A DNA stretch of 44,743 bases from Bacillota bacterium (GTDB taxonomy: Bacteria; Bacillota; Sulfobacillia; JAJZYS01; JAJYTV01), in NCBI GenBank assembly GCA_021847575.1, contig JAJZQO010000015.1, positions 1-44,743 of the forward strand, given 5' to 3'. Shown here in pieces: positions 1 to 7,673 of this stretch. The notes below the pieces were generated by a model, which saw only the letters and a program-made list of their open reading frames with translations, made no database searches and was not told where the DNA came from. The first letter of the stretch is position 1. Each line of letters begins with the position of its first letter. Both the position numbers and the translations under genes were made by a program.

Positions 1-19
1 GAGTTCCGAGGTGTCTGTA

Positions 20-1117
20 CTAGTCCTCCTGAGGGGCCAGGGCGGCATAGCGCCGCATCACCCCGAGCAGCCTCTCGCCGTCCAGCGCCGGCACCTGTCT
101 CCCTGCCGGTCGCACGCCCGTCATGGCCTCGCCGGCCGAAAGCGCGTTCAGCACGGATTCCTCGACCGCCTGGCAGACCGCCTCGTAGACCGGGTCGAAC
201 AACTCATCGTTCAGCGCATCGAATCGCAGAAGATCTCCCGCCGCGATGGGCAGTGGCATTGCGTTCGCCGTGGAGAAGGCGAGGAAGATGTCCCCGGAGC
301 TGTTGCCGCCGGAACTGCCCGTCCGGGCGATGCCGAGCGCCGCTCTGCGGGCGACGCGGCCGAGCTGGTGCGGCAGCATCGGCAGGTCGGTCGCGACGAC
401 GGCGATCACAGACCCGAGTTCAGGTTCGGCCGCGGTCGGGCTCATCAGTCGCCCCACCGGCACGCCGCAGACCTGCAAAAGGTCCGGACGGCCGAAGTTC
501 GCCTGCACGAAAGCGCCGACCACTCCCTCGACGGCGCCCAGGCGCACCCTGCGCGACGACGTGCCCGAACCACCCTTGTAGCCGTAGCAGATCATGCCGG
601 TGCCGCCGCCGACGCTGCCTTCCGCCACGGCCCCCCCGCTCGCGGCCGCGATCGCCTGGAGTGCGTCCTCCTCCGTGACGCGCTGGCCGAGCACATCGCT
701 CAGGACGCCGTCGTACGTCTCGGCCACGACGGGCATCGCCCAGATGTGCTGCTCCGTGAACGTCTCGCGGTGGGTCTCGATCATCCAGCGCACCGCCGCA
801 TGGTGCACGATGCCCACCGAGTGCGTGTTCGTCAGGCAGACGGGGCCCAGGAAGTAACCGCCGTCCCGCACCCAGTGCAGGCCGGTCATCTCGCCATTGC
901 CGTTCAGGGCGAAGCTGCCGGCCCAGGCCGGGCGGAGCGGACCGGATCTGCCAAACGGCAGGATGGCCGTGACGCCGGTGCGCACGGCGGGCCAAAGGTC
1001 TTCGCGCCGGATGGTGCGATAGCCCACCTCGACACCGGGCACATCCGTGATCGCGTTCCATCTTCCAGTCTCGCCCTGGAGCGGCAGTCCCAGCTCACGC
1101 GCGCGCTGTCGCGCCAT
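20..1117 (-). CDS. P1 family (DmpA/S58-type) aminopeptidase
   Basis: A 365-residue protein of the DmpA/BapA family. These are self-processing N-terminal nucleophile hydrolases that release N-terminal D- or L-amino acids from small peptides in the cytoplasm. Visible family blocks are NAITDVPGVEVGY near residue 21, GSVGGGTGM with the KGG-GTSSR stretch near 167-189, and GGNSSGDIFLAFSTAN at 270-285. By family knowledge, the serine of the last block is where the precursor cuts itself and becomes the nucleophile. The ATG at 1117 has GGGGAGG nine bases upstream; a longer reading from 1336 would lie inside rdgB. It is the last gene of an rph-rdgB-peptidase run, 20 bp after rdgB. The natural substrate is unknown. 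Confidence 0.88.
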   Translation of the reverse strand: MARQRARELGLPLQGETGRWNAITDVPGVEVGYRTIRREDLWPAVRTGVTAILPFGRSGPLRPAWAGSFALNGNGEMTGLHWVRDGGYFLGPVCLTNTHSVGIVHHAAVRWMIETHRETFTEQHIWAMPVVAETYDGVLSDVLGQRVTEEDALQAIAAASGGAVAEGSVGGGTGMICYGYKGGSGTSSRRVRLGAVEGVVGAFVQANFGRPDLLQVCGVPVGRLMSPTAAEPELGSVIAVVATDLPMLPHQLGRVARRAALGIARTGSSGGNSSGDIFLAFSTANAMPLPIAAGDLLRFDALNDELFDPVYEAVCQAVEESVLNALSAGEAMTGVRPAGRQVPALDGERLLGVMRRYAALAPQED

Positions 1118-1137
1118 CGCCCCCAGCCTCCCCAGCG

Positions 1138-1716
1138 TCAGATCGGAAGCGCAAGGATGCGGCAGAGCGCCCGCATCGCATTGCCGCGATGCGAGTGCCG
1201 GGACTTCTCCTCCCGGCTCAGCTCCGCGGCGCTGCGGCCCAGTTCGGGAACGTAGAAGAGCGGGTCGTAGCCGAAGCCCCCCGTTCCGCGCGGCGCCTCG
1301 AGAATCTCGCCCCGCCAGCTGCCGAGGGCGCTCCACTCGCGCTCTCCGTCCGAGAGCACGAGCGCCGCGCGATAGAAGGCAGTCCGCCGCGTCTCTCCGC
1401 GCAGCCGCTCGAGCAGCAGTTCGTTGTTGCGGGCATCGCTGGCCCCGGCGCCCGAGAAGCGCGCGCTGTAGATTCCGGGTTTGCCGCCCAGGGCCTCCAC
1501 CTCGATGCCTGAGTCGTCCGCAAGCACCGGCATGCCTGTCGCGAGGTGCCCGTGCACCGCCTTGAGGCGCGCGTTCTCGAGGAAGCTCGAGCCGGTCTCC
1601 TCCGGCATCTCCACCTCGTCCGGCAGGGGCAGGATGAGGATGCCGAAGGCCTGGGCGATCTCGGCCATCTCGCGCAGCTTGCCCTGGTTGCGGGTCGCGA
1701 GCACGACCTCACGCAC
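1138..1716 (-). CDS. rdgB: XTP/dITP diphosphatase (non-canonical purine NTP pyrophosphatase)
   Basis: A 192-residue HAM1/RdgB protein that hydrolyses dITP, XTP and related deaminated purine nucleotides to monophosphates, keeping them out of DNA and RNA. The family motifs are all present: the N-terminal LATRNQGKLREM nucleotide-binding segment, SSFLENARLKA, the LADDSGIEVEAL catalytic segment, and GFGYDPLF followed by the SREEKSRHSHRG basic stretch. The start is GTG at 1716, overlapping the 3' end of rph by 8 bp, with GGTGAT just upstream. This points to translational coupling. The rph-rdgB pair is a common Firmicute arrangement. Length is normal and nothing looks damaged. Confidence 0.95.
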   Translation of the reverse strand: MREVVLATRNQGKLREMAEIAQAFGILILPLPDEVEMPEETGSSFLENARLKAVHGHLATGMPVLADDSGIEVEALGGKPGIYSARFSGAGASDARNNELLLERLRGETRRTAFYRAALVLSDGEREWSALGSWRGEILEAPRGTGGFGYDPLFYVPELGRSAAELSREEKSRHSHRGNAMRALCRILALPI

Positions 1717-2449
1717 GGCGCATCACCAGGGCGAGCCGGTCGCCGAGCGCCGACGCCTGCGTGGCGACGAGCTGCCCTACGCCGGCCTTGGCGAGCCCCA
1801 GCAGGAGGTCGAACTGGTCCGCTCGCAGCGGTTGGGCCTCGGCGGTCGTCTGCAGTTCGACGAAGTCGCCTTCTCCCGTCATGACGAAGTTGGCATCCAC
1901 CTCGGCCCGTGCGTCCTCCTGGTAGCAGAGGTCGAGTGCCGCCTCGCCCCCCACGATCCCGGCGGAGACGGCGGCGATCTGGCGCAGCAGCGGTCGTCCC
2001 ACCGTGCGGTCCATGTCCTGCAGCCAGCAGAGCGCGTCGACCAGGGCCACCATGGCCCCCGTGATGGACGCGGTGCGCGTGCCCCCATCGGCCTGCAGCA
2101 CGTCGCAGTCCACCCAGAGCGTGCGGTCGCCGATCGCCTTGAGGTCGACCGCCTGGCGCAGGGAGCGGCCGATCAGGCGCTGGATCTCGTGCGAACGGCC
2201 GCTCGGGTGTCCGCGCGTCACCTCGCGCGCCGTCCGCTGCTCCGTCGCACGCGGCAGCATGGCGTACTCGGCCGTCAGCCAACCACCCATGCCGCGTCGC
2301 CAGGCCGGCACCTTCTCCTCCACAGTGACGGCGCAGACGACGCGCGTCTGACCCACCGTGATGAGGCATGACCCCTCGGCCTGCGGCAAAAACCCGCGCT
2401 CGATGCGCACAGGCCGCATCTCGTCCGGTCGACGACTATCGGGGCGCAA
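1709..2449 (-). CDS. rph: Ribonuclease PH
   Basis: A 246-residue phosphorolytic 3'-5' exoribonuclease that trims tRNA 3' extensions using phosphate. The start is TTG at 2449. It gives MRPDSRRPDEMRPVRIERGF, which matches the family N-terminus (M-R-x-D-x-R-x-x-D-E-x-R-P), and it has GGGAAGGG about ten bases upstream. An in-frame ATG at 2419 would lose this conserved part. RTAREVTRGHPSGRSHEIQRLIGRSLR and CDVLQADGGTRTASITGA are the core RNase PH blocks. The length matches bacterial RNase PH. It leads a three-gene operon with rdgB and the P1 peptidase. Confidence 0.95.
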   Translation of the reverse strand: MRPDSRRPDEMRPVRIERGFLPQAEGSCLITVGQTRVVCAVTVEEKVPAWRRGMGGWLTAEYAMLPRATEQRTAREVTRGHPSGRSHEIQRLIGRSLRQAVDLKAIGDRTLWVDCDVLQADGGTRTASITGAMVALVDALCWLQDMDRTVGRPLLRQIAAVSAGIVGGEAALDLCYQEDARAEVDANFVMTGEGDFVELQTTAEAQPLRADQFDLLLGLAKAGVGQLVATQASALGDRLALVMRRA

Positions 2450-2502
2450 AAGAACACACCCTTCCCTAGTGCTGCATCCAGTGTACCTTGAAAGGCCCCC
2501 CA

Positions 2503-2539
2503 GACGAAAAGGGACCTCGGCGCCCCGCGCCGAGGTCCC
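2503..2539 (-). terminator. Intrinsic terminator of the NCS1 permease gene
   Basis: A perfect 13-bp inverted repeat (2511-2523 with 2527-2539, 3-base loop) lies 16 bp after the permease stop codon. On the minus strand it is followed by TTTTCG. This is a typical factor-independent terminator and it separates the permease from rph. Confidence 0.85.
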
Positions 2540-2554
2540 GGGCAGAGTGCGGCC

Positions 2555-3922
2555 TTACGCCGCCTTGCGCTTCGGCTGCGCGAAGACCGCGTAGATGAGT
2601 CCGGCGACCAGGAAGCCCACGAAGTAGGTGATGTCGCCGAACTGCGGGTGGCTGCTCGCGAACGGTCCGACGAACATGCCGTACTGGTTCATGAACGGCA
2701 CCGATACCAGCACGCCGACGATCCAGGCCCAGAAGCCCATGCCGAAGGGACGCTTGCGGTCGTAGAACTCGCTCGTCGCGTAGTCGCCCTTCGCCTTGAC
2801 GAAGTAGTCTACGAGGACGATGGCGAGCCACGGCGCGACCCAGTAGCCGAGCAGGAAGAGGAATGTCTGGTACTTCGAGAAGAAGGTGCCGTTCTGGCTG
2901 GCGTACCAGGCCACGAGCGTGCCGAGCACACCCACCACCACCGCACTCATCCAGCGCTTCATCGGGATGTCGATGACGAGGGAGGAGAGAGCGCCCGAGT
3001 AGATGTTGAGGACATTCGCCGTGATGGTGCCGAGCACGACGGCGATCATCGTCACGACGCCCAGCGAGTAGGGCAGCAGGTGCGTCACGAGGTCCGTCGG
3101 CACGAAGATGCCCTTCAGCGTCGCGAGCGCGGCGCCCAGGACCTCAAGCCAGATGCCGGCGATGAGCAGCGACCAGAAGGCGTTGCCGAACACCGCACGC
3201 GCGGAGGTCTTCTCGGGCAGGTAGCGGGTGTAGTCGGACGCGAAGGCCATCCAGCCCAGGCAGTACGAGAAGGCGATGGCCAGCGTGAGCATGAAGGCGC
3301 CTGTCGTCCCGCCGACCTCGCTCGCCAGCTTGAGGTTGGGCGGTGCCGAGATATGGCCGTTGGCGAAGCCGTAGATGGTCACGATCAGGAAGACGACCGT
3401 CAGGACGATGGCGAGATAGCGCTCGAGGACGTGGATCAGGTTGTAGCCGTAGACGGCGATGACGATCTGGATGATGGCCATGATGACGAGGCCAAGGCCG
3501 AACGACATGTGGAAGAGCCACTCGAGGGCGTAGACCCCGAGCACGGTGTTCACGGCGAACCAGGAGAAGCCTGCGATGAAGTTCAGGATGCCGGGGATGA
3601 AGTTGCCGTAGTAGCCGAACGCCTTGCGTGACTGGATGAGCTGCGGCACGCCGTGCTTCGGCCCGAAGGTGCTGAGCGCACCGAGCGCCAGGGCGCCGAG
3701 GACGTTTCCGATCACGATCGCGAGCGCTGCCTGCCAGAAGCTGAGTCCGAAGACGCCTGTCGCCAGCGCACCGGTCACGAGGGTGGCGAATTCGACGTTG
3801 GCCCCGAACCAGAGCGTGAAGATGGTGAAGGGCTTGCCGTGTCGCTCGTGCGGCCCGATCGGCTCGATCCCCTTCGGCTCGACCTTGAGCACTTGACTCT
3901 GGTAATCGTACTCAGCGCTCAC
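2555..3922 (-). CDS. NCS1 family nucleobase/cation symporter (CodB-like)
   Basis: A membrane protein of 455 residues with about twelve hydrophobic segments. It belongs to the NCS1 (purine/cytosine permease) family, which imports cytosine, uracil, allantoin, hydantoins or thiamine precursors with Na+ or H+. The N-terminal KPFTIFTLWFGANVEFATLVTGAL and GPKHGVPQLIQSRKAFGYYGN blocks are diagnostic. The start is taken as GTG at 3922, because GGAGGG stands five bases before it and the promoter at 3955-3983 would initiate downstream of the alternative ATG at 3964. The gene stands alone between its own promoter and terminator, so the substrate cannot be inferred from neighbours. Confidence 0.9.
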   Translation of the reverse strand: MSAEYDYQSQVLKVEPKGIEPIGPHERHGKPFTIFTLWFGANVEFATLVTGALATGVFGLSFWQAALAIVIGNVLGALALGALSTFGPKHGVPQLIQSRKAFGYYGNFIPGILNFIAGFSWFAVNTVLGVYALEWLFHMSFGLGLVIMAIIQIVIAVYGYNLIHVLERYLAIVLTVVFLIVTIYGFANGHISAPPNLKLASEVGGTTGAFMLTLAIAFSYCLGWMAFASDYTRYLPEKTSARAVFGNAFWSLLIAGIWLEVLGAALATLKGIFVPTDLVTHLLPYSLGVVTMIAVVLGTITANVLNIYSGALSSLVIDIPMKRWMSAVVVGVLGTLVAWYASQNGTFFSKYQTFLFLLGYWVAPWLAIVLVDYFVKAKGDYATSEFYDRKRPFGMGFWAWIVGVLVSVPFMNQYGMFVGPFASSHPQFGDITYFVGFLVAGLIYAVFAQPKRKAA

Positions 3923-3954
3923 GCGATCCCTCCGTTTCCGAACATTCTGGGGCC

Positions 3955-3983
3955 AGTATGTCATAAAGTTCGGTATTTGTCAC
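3955..3983 (-). promoter_or_regulatory. Sigma-A type promoter of the NCS1 permease
   Basis: On the minus strand, GTGACA (3978-3983) is followed after 17 bases by CATACT (3955-3960). A TGA directly before the -10 resembles an extended -10 element. The predicted start near 3948 leaves a leader of about 25 nt ahead of the GTG at 3922. Confidence 0.65.
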
Positions 3984-3990
3984 CTGGGCA

Positions 3991-4026
3991 CGAAAAAGGA
4001 GGCGGCTTGGCGACAGCCGCCTCCTT
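3991..4026 (-). terminator. Intrinsic terminator after the YuzD-like gene
   Basis: A perfect 12-bp stem (3996-4007 with 4015-4026, 7-base loop), followed on the minus strand by TTTTTCG. It lies about 20 bp after the stop at 4045 and closes the long gap-to-tmRNA region. Confidence 0.85.
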
Positions 4027-4044
4027 GCGTCCGGATCCCCTCGC

Positions 4045-4347
4045 TCAGGCCTGCGCGGCCTGCTTCAGCTCCCTTTGGATGTCCTGCCACGGGATGTCGC
4101 CTTCAAACCGCACCTCGCCGTTGAACAGCACGAGCGGCAGGTCGAGCGCACCGCTACGCACCCGCTCGGCGAGCTCCGGATCCCGGCCGTCCTCGAGATT
4201 GCGGTAGCTGACGCTGGCCTGTCCCGCGAAGCGGAGCCGCACGAACCCCATGACCATCTCGGCCTGCTCGAAGAACGTCATGCCGCTGGGGCAGCTGCCA
4301 TAGGCGAACTCCTCGCCGTTCGTGCCGATGATCGCGATATCGATCAC
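4045..4347 (-). CDS. Small thioredoxin-fold protein, YuzD/DUF1462-like
   Basis: A protein of about 100 residues. It has a hydrophobic first strand (IDIAIIGTNG), then a YGSCPSGMTFFEQAEMV segment where a CPSG replaces a redox CXXC, then a DLPLVLFNGEVRFEG strand-turn. This order resembles the YuzD (DUF1462) thioredoxin-like family, but the similarity is by eye and the function is unknown. The start is GTG at 4347, with AGGAGG nine bases upstream. The gene begins 36 bp after the tmRNA 3' end and ends in its own terminator, so it may be transcribed by read-through from smpB-tmRNA. Confidence 0.7.
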   Translation of the reverse strand: MIDIAIIGTNGEEFAYGSCPSGMTFFEQAEMVMGFVRLRFAGQASVSYRNLEDGRDPELAERVRSGALDLPLVLFNGEVRFEGDIPWQDIQRELKQAAQA

Positions 4348-4383
4348 GCGTGGGCTCCTCCTCACGAAGCGCGAAACCAAATC

Positions 4384-4735
4384 TGGTGGAGGCGCGGGGG
4401 AACTGCCCCCCCGGTCCGCCAGGCCTCAAGCCCGGGCCTCTACGAGCGTAGCCCTCGCTTTAATCTCGCTTGCGGCGCCTTACAAGGGCGAAGTCGCCGC
4501 CGGCCAGCTGCAATTGATGTCCGCGCACCGTCGCCGCGACCGGCACGCGTGAGTCCGCGAATTGCGTTCCCCCGACGTGCGGACTTCGTCAGGGGGAACG
4601 GCTCAAGCGCTCTTAGGCTGCGAGAGCGAAGTTGGAGTCGTTGGCAGTTGTGCCGTTTTCCGCTGTTTTACGAGGCGCGGAACCTCGGCTCGCTTCCCGA
4701 ACCGGACCACCCGACGTCGATCCTAGTTCGCCCCC
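4384..4735 (-). ncRNA. ssrA: Transfer-messenger RNA (tmRNA)
   Basis: A 352-nt tmRNA that frees ribosomes stalled on broken mRNA and tags the product for proteolysis. The 5' GGGGGCG (4735-4729) pairs with the 3' CGCCTCC before ACCA (encoded CCA ends at 4384), with a G3-U70 wobble, the alanine-charging signal. The tag reading frame (4663-4616, stop 4615-4613) encodes AENGTTANDSNFALAA with the usual ALAA end. A D-loop-like GGATCGAC follows the acceptor strand. The T-arm is odd: a CGGGGG/CCCCCG stem holds the loop GGCAGTT instead of the usual TTCRA loop. The 5' 13 nt overlap the end of smpB. Ends are inferred from pairing, not from an alignment. Confidence 0.92.
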
Positions 4736-5190
4736 AAAGTGTGGCGCCGTCCCTTGAGCGCGCGCTCCATCTCCCGCTTGGCGTCGCGCGTCTTCAGGTC
4801 CTCGCGCTTGTCGTAGAGCTTCTTGCCTCGGCAGATACCGAGTTCCAGCTTGCACAGTCCGCGGTCCGTGAAATACATGCGCAGCGGCACAACGGTCATG
4901 CCCCGCTCGCGCATCCTCCCGACCAGCGCGTCGAGCTCCTTTCTGTGCAGCAGGAGCTTGCGGCGCCGGTACGGATCCACGTTCATGCGGTTGCCCTGTT
5001 CGTACGGGCTGATGTGCATGTGCTGGACGAAAAGCTCGCCGTGTGAAAAAGACGCATAAGCGTCCTGCAGGTTCACACGTCCGATCCTCGCCGACTTGAC
5101 CTCCGTTCCCGTCAAAGCGATCCCCGCCTCGATCGTCTCAAGGACGAAGTAGTCATGACGGGCCTTGCGGTTGTCGGCGATGATCTTCAT
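4723..5190 (-). CDS. smpB: SsrA-binding protein SmpB
   Basis: A 155-residue partner of tmRNA. It binds the tRNA-like domain and places it in the empty A site. The N-terminal KIIADNRKARHDYFVLETIEAGIALTGTEVKS region, FVQHMHISPYEQGN and the C-terminal GKKLYDKREDLKTRDAKREM tail are textbook SmpB. The ATG at 5190 overlaps the rnr stop as ATGA. The last 13 nt, including the stop at 4725-4723, lie within the mature tmRNA sequence. If rnr-smpB-ssrA is one transcript, RNase P cleavage at the tmRNA 5' end would cut the smpB message inside its final codons. Confidence 0.97.
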   Translation of the reverse strand: MKIIADNRKARHDYFVLETIEAGIALTGTEVKSARIGRVNLQDAYASFSHGELFVQHMHISPYEQGNRMNVDPYRRRKLLLHRKELDALVGRMRERGMTVVPLRMYFTDRGLCKLELGICRGKKLYDKREDLKTRDAKREMERALKGRRHTLGAN

Positions 5191-7673
5191 GGCGTCTCGC
5201 CCGCAGGCTCCTTTGGCGCCTCTTTGCTGCCATCCTTGCCGCCTTTGCCACGGCGGCCCGAACGGCGCCTACGATTGTAGTTGCGCCGCGGCTTCCTGTC
5301 AACGTGCGGAGCCTCGCCCTCTCCCTCGCCGGCCCCGCCCGCTTCCCCCTCGGCCCCTCCGGCGGTAGCGGCCGCGGCAGGCTCCGCTTCGCCGGACGCC
5401 GCCACGCTCTCGGCCGGAACGCTCTCCGCCTGCGCTTCCTTCTGTCTGCCTCCGCCGCGGCGCGAGCGGCGCCCCTGCCTGTTGCCCGGCTGCTGCTGCT
5501 GCTGCTGGGGCTGCTGCTGCTTTGGCTGCTGCTTCGGCTGCTGCTGCGCTGCCTCCTCGAGCGAAAGCTCGATTTCGCCATGCTCGACATCGACGCGTTC
5601 GACGCGCACGCGCAGGCGGTCGGCGAGGCGGAACACCCGTCTCTGCCGCTCGCCCACCAGCTGGAACTGCTTCTCGTCGTAGTGGTAGTAGTCGTCGGTG
5701 AGCGAACTGACGCGCAAGAGACCCTCGACGCCCAGCGAGACCTCGACGAAGATGCCGAACGGCGTGACGCCAGTCACGATGCCGTCGAACGTCTCCCCCA
5801 CCCTGTCACGCATGAACTCGACCTTCTTGAGGTCCAGTGACTCCCGCTCCGCCTCGTCCGCCTGCCGCTCGCGCTCGGAGGACAGTCTGGCGATCTCGGG
5901 CAGGCGCGCCACAAGATCCTCACGCCGCTCGTCGCGCATCGGGCGCCGGCGCAGGTGCTCCTTCAGGATGCGGTGGATGACGAGGTCCGGGTAGCGCCTG
6001 ATGGGCGATGTGAAGTGGCTGTAGAGCGGCGTCGAGAGGCCGAAGTGGCCGATCGCGGCCGTATCGTAGCGCGCTCTCGCCATCGAGCGCAGCACGACGG
6101 CGTTGACGAGATGCTCCTCGGGCTTGCCGGCGACGTGCTCAAGCACTTCCTGCAGTGCGCGCGGATGCAGCTTCTTGCCGTTCCCGCCGGCCAGGTGGTA
6201 GCCGAAGCGGCTGAGGAGCCCACGCAGGATCTCCAGCTTTTCCGGGTCCGGCTCCTCGTGCACCCGGAACAGGAACGGCAGGTTCTGGCGCGTGCCAAGT
6301 TCCGCCACGACCTCATTCGCCTGCAGCATGAACTCCTCGATCAGCTGGTCGGCCTCGGTGCGCTCGCGCCGCTCGATGGCGATAGGCTTGCCGGCGTCGT
6401 CGAGCCGCACTTTGAAATCCCTGACGGAGAGGTCGATCGCACCGCGCTCGCGGCGCCGCCTGCCGAGAATGTCCTTGAGGCGCGCCATGCCGAACAGGAT
6501 GGGCATCAGTTCCTCGTACTGCGCGTCGGGCGGCTGGCCTTCGAGCGTCTGGTTGACACCGCTGTAGGAGAGGCGGGCGCGGGTGCGGATCACGCTCTCC
6601 TGAAGCTGGTGGCGCACCCGCCGTCCCGCGGCGTCGTAATCGACGAAGACGCTCAGTGTCAGGCGGTCCTGCTCCGGCAGCAGGCTGCAGACGCCGTTCG
6701 ACAGCCGCTCAGGCAGCATCGGGATGACGCGGTCGACCAAGTAGACCGATGTGCCGCGGCGCAGAGCCTCACGGTCGAGGGCGGTGCCTTCGTGCACATA
6801 GTTGCCGACGTCGGCGATGTGGACGCCGAGGCGCCAGCCGTCTTCTGTCGGTTGCAGCGAGATTGCGTCGTCGAGGTCCTTCGCGTCGTCCGAATCGATC
6901 GTGAAGGTCACGAGGCCGCGCAGATCCTGGCGCTGGCGCAGGTCCTTCGCCGCCACCTCGTCCGGAATCTTCGCGGCCTCCGCCAGCACGTCCTCCGGAA
7001 AGGCTTCGGGCAGGCCGAGCTTGCGGACGATGGCCAGCACATCCACGCCGGGCCGGTGGAGCTCGCCCAGGCGTTCCACCACCTTGCCGACCGGACCGCG
7101 CCGCGCGTCGCCGAACACCTCGACCTTGCAGACGACCATCTCGCCGTCCACAGCGTCCAGGCGCTCGCTGTCGGGGATGATGATGTCGTAGGCGTCGCGG
7201 CCGTCCTGCGGGCGTACGAACCATGCGCCGCCGACCATCTCGATGCGGCCCACGATCGTGTCGCGGGCGCGCTGGACGATGCGCACCACCTCGCCGGAGC
7301 GCCCCTCGAGGCGCCGCGCCAGCACCCTGTCGCCGTGCATGGCGCCCTTGAGGTGCTCGACGGACACCCTGAGATCTTCGCCGTCGCCATCCTCGGGGAT
7401 GACCCAGCTGTCGCCCCGCCGTGTACCCTGGATGCGTCCCGGCAAAAGGTCGACGCGGCCGGGCACGGCGAACGAACCGCGCCGCGTCCGCAAAAGTTCG
7501 CCGCGCGAGACCATCTCGTCGAGCATGCGGGCGAACGGGGCCTTGCGCTCCTGTTTGATCTCGAACTTTTCAAGCAGCTCGTCAAGGGACATCGGGTGCT
7601 GCGCCTCGTCACGGATGAAGGCAATCAGCTTCGGCCGCGGCGGCAGGTCGGAAGGCCGTCGACGGCGGCTCAC
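5187..7673 (-). CDS. rnr: Ribonuclease R
   Basis: An 828-residue RNB-family 3'-5' exoribonuclease able to degrade structured RNA. It works with SmpB-tmRNA in clearing faulty mRNA. In order, it has an N-terminal winged-helix region (10-70), cold-shock-like domains (70-200), the RNB domain with IDSDDAKDLDDA aspartates at 259-270 and a TSPIRRYPDL block, and an S1 domain (about 620-700). The tail (710-828) starts with a glutamine-rich stretch, passes through an Ala/Gly/Glu segment and ends Arg/Lys-rich. The GTG at 7673 follows GGAGGAG and overlaps the esterase stop as GTGA. The tail is low-complexity and likely variable. Confidence 0.95.
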   Translation of the reverse strand: MSRRRRPSDLPPRPKLIAFIRDEAQHPMSLDELLEKFEIKQERKAPFARMLDEMVSRGELLRTRRGSFAVPGRVDLLPGRIQGTRRGDSWVIPEDGDGEDLRVSVEHLKGAMHGDRVLARRLEGRSGEVVRIVQRARDTIVGRIEMVGGAWFVRPQDGRDAYDIIIPDSERLDAVDGEMVVCKVEVFGDARRGPVGKVVERLGELHRPGVDVLAIVRKLGLPEAFPEDVLAEAAKIPDEVAAKDLRQRQDLRGLVTFTIDSDDAKDLDDAISLQPTEDGWRLGVHIADVGNYVHEGTALDREALRRGTSVYLVDRVIPMLPERLSNGVCSLLPEQDRLTLSVFVDYDAAGRRVRHQLQESVIRTRARLSYSGVNQTLEGQPPDAQYEELMPILFGMARLKDILGRRRRERGAIDLSVRDFKVRLDDAGKPIAIERRERTEADQLIEEFMLQANEVVAELGTRQNLPFLFRVHEEPDPEKLEILRGLLSRFGYHLAGGNGKKLHPRALQEVLEHVAGKPEEHLVNAVVLRSMARARYDTAAIGHFGLSTPLYSHFTSPIRRYPDLVIHRILKEHLRRRPMRDERREDLVARLPEIARLSSERERQADEAERESLDLKKVEFMRDRVGETFDGIVTGVTPFGIFVEVSLGVEGLLRVSSLTDDYYHYDEKQFQLVGERQRRVFRLADRLRVRVERVDVEHGEIELSLEEAAQQQPKQQPKQQQPQQQQQQPGNRQGRRSRRGGGRQKEAQAESVPAESVAASGEAEPAAAATAGGAEGEAGGAGEGEGEAPHVDRKPRRNYNRRRRSGRRGKGGKDGSKEAPKEPAGETP
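5490..5551. repeat. CTG/CAG trinucleotide tract inside rnr
   Basis: Six uninterrupted CTG units (5490-5507 on the plus strand) are followed by imperfect CTG/CTT/CGG units to 5551. On the coding strand they give the glutamine-rich QQPKQQQPQQQQQQP segment of RNase R. Such tracts can change length by slippage; frame would be kept because the unit is three bases. Confidence 0.85.

Noticed and set aside
3923-3964. ATG at 3964 as the start of the NCS1 permease.
   Set aside because: No ribosome site, and the best promoter would begin transcription downstream of it. GTG 3922 has GGAGGG at good spacing.
4613-4855. Minus-strand open frame of 80 codons ending in NDSNFALAA.
   Set aside because: Its end is the tmRNA tag frame and its beginning is out-of-frame smpB. 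It is not a protein gene on its own.
5490-5551. CTG repeats as a CRISPR or other array.
   Set aside because: They are 3-base units inside a coding region with no spacers; a simple trinucleotide tract.
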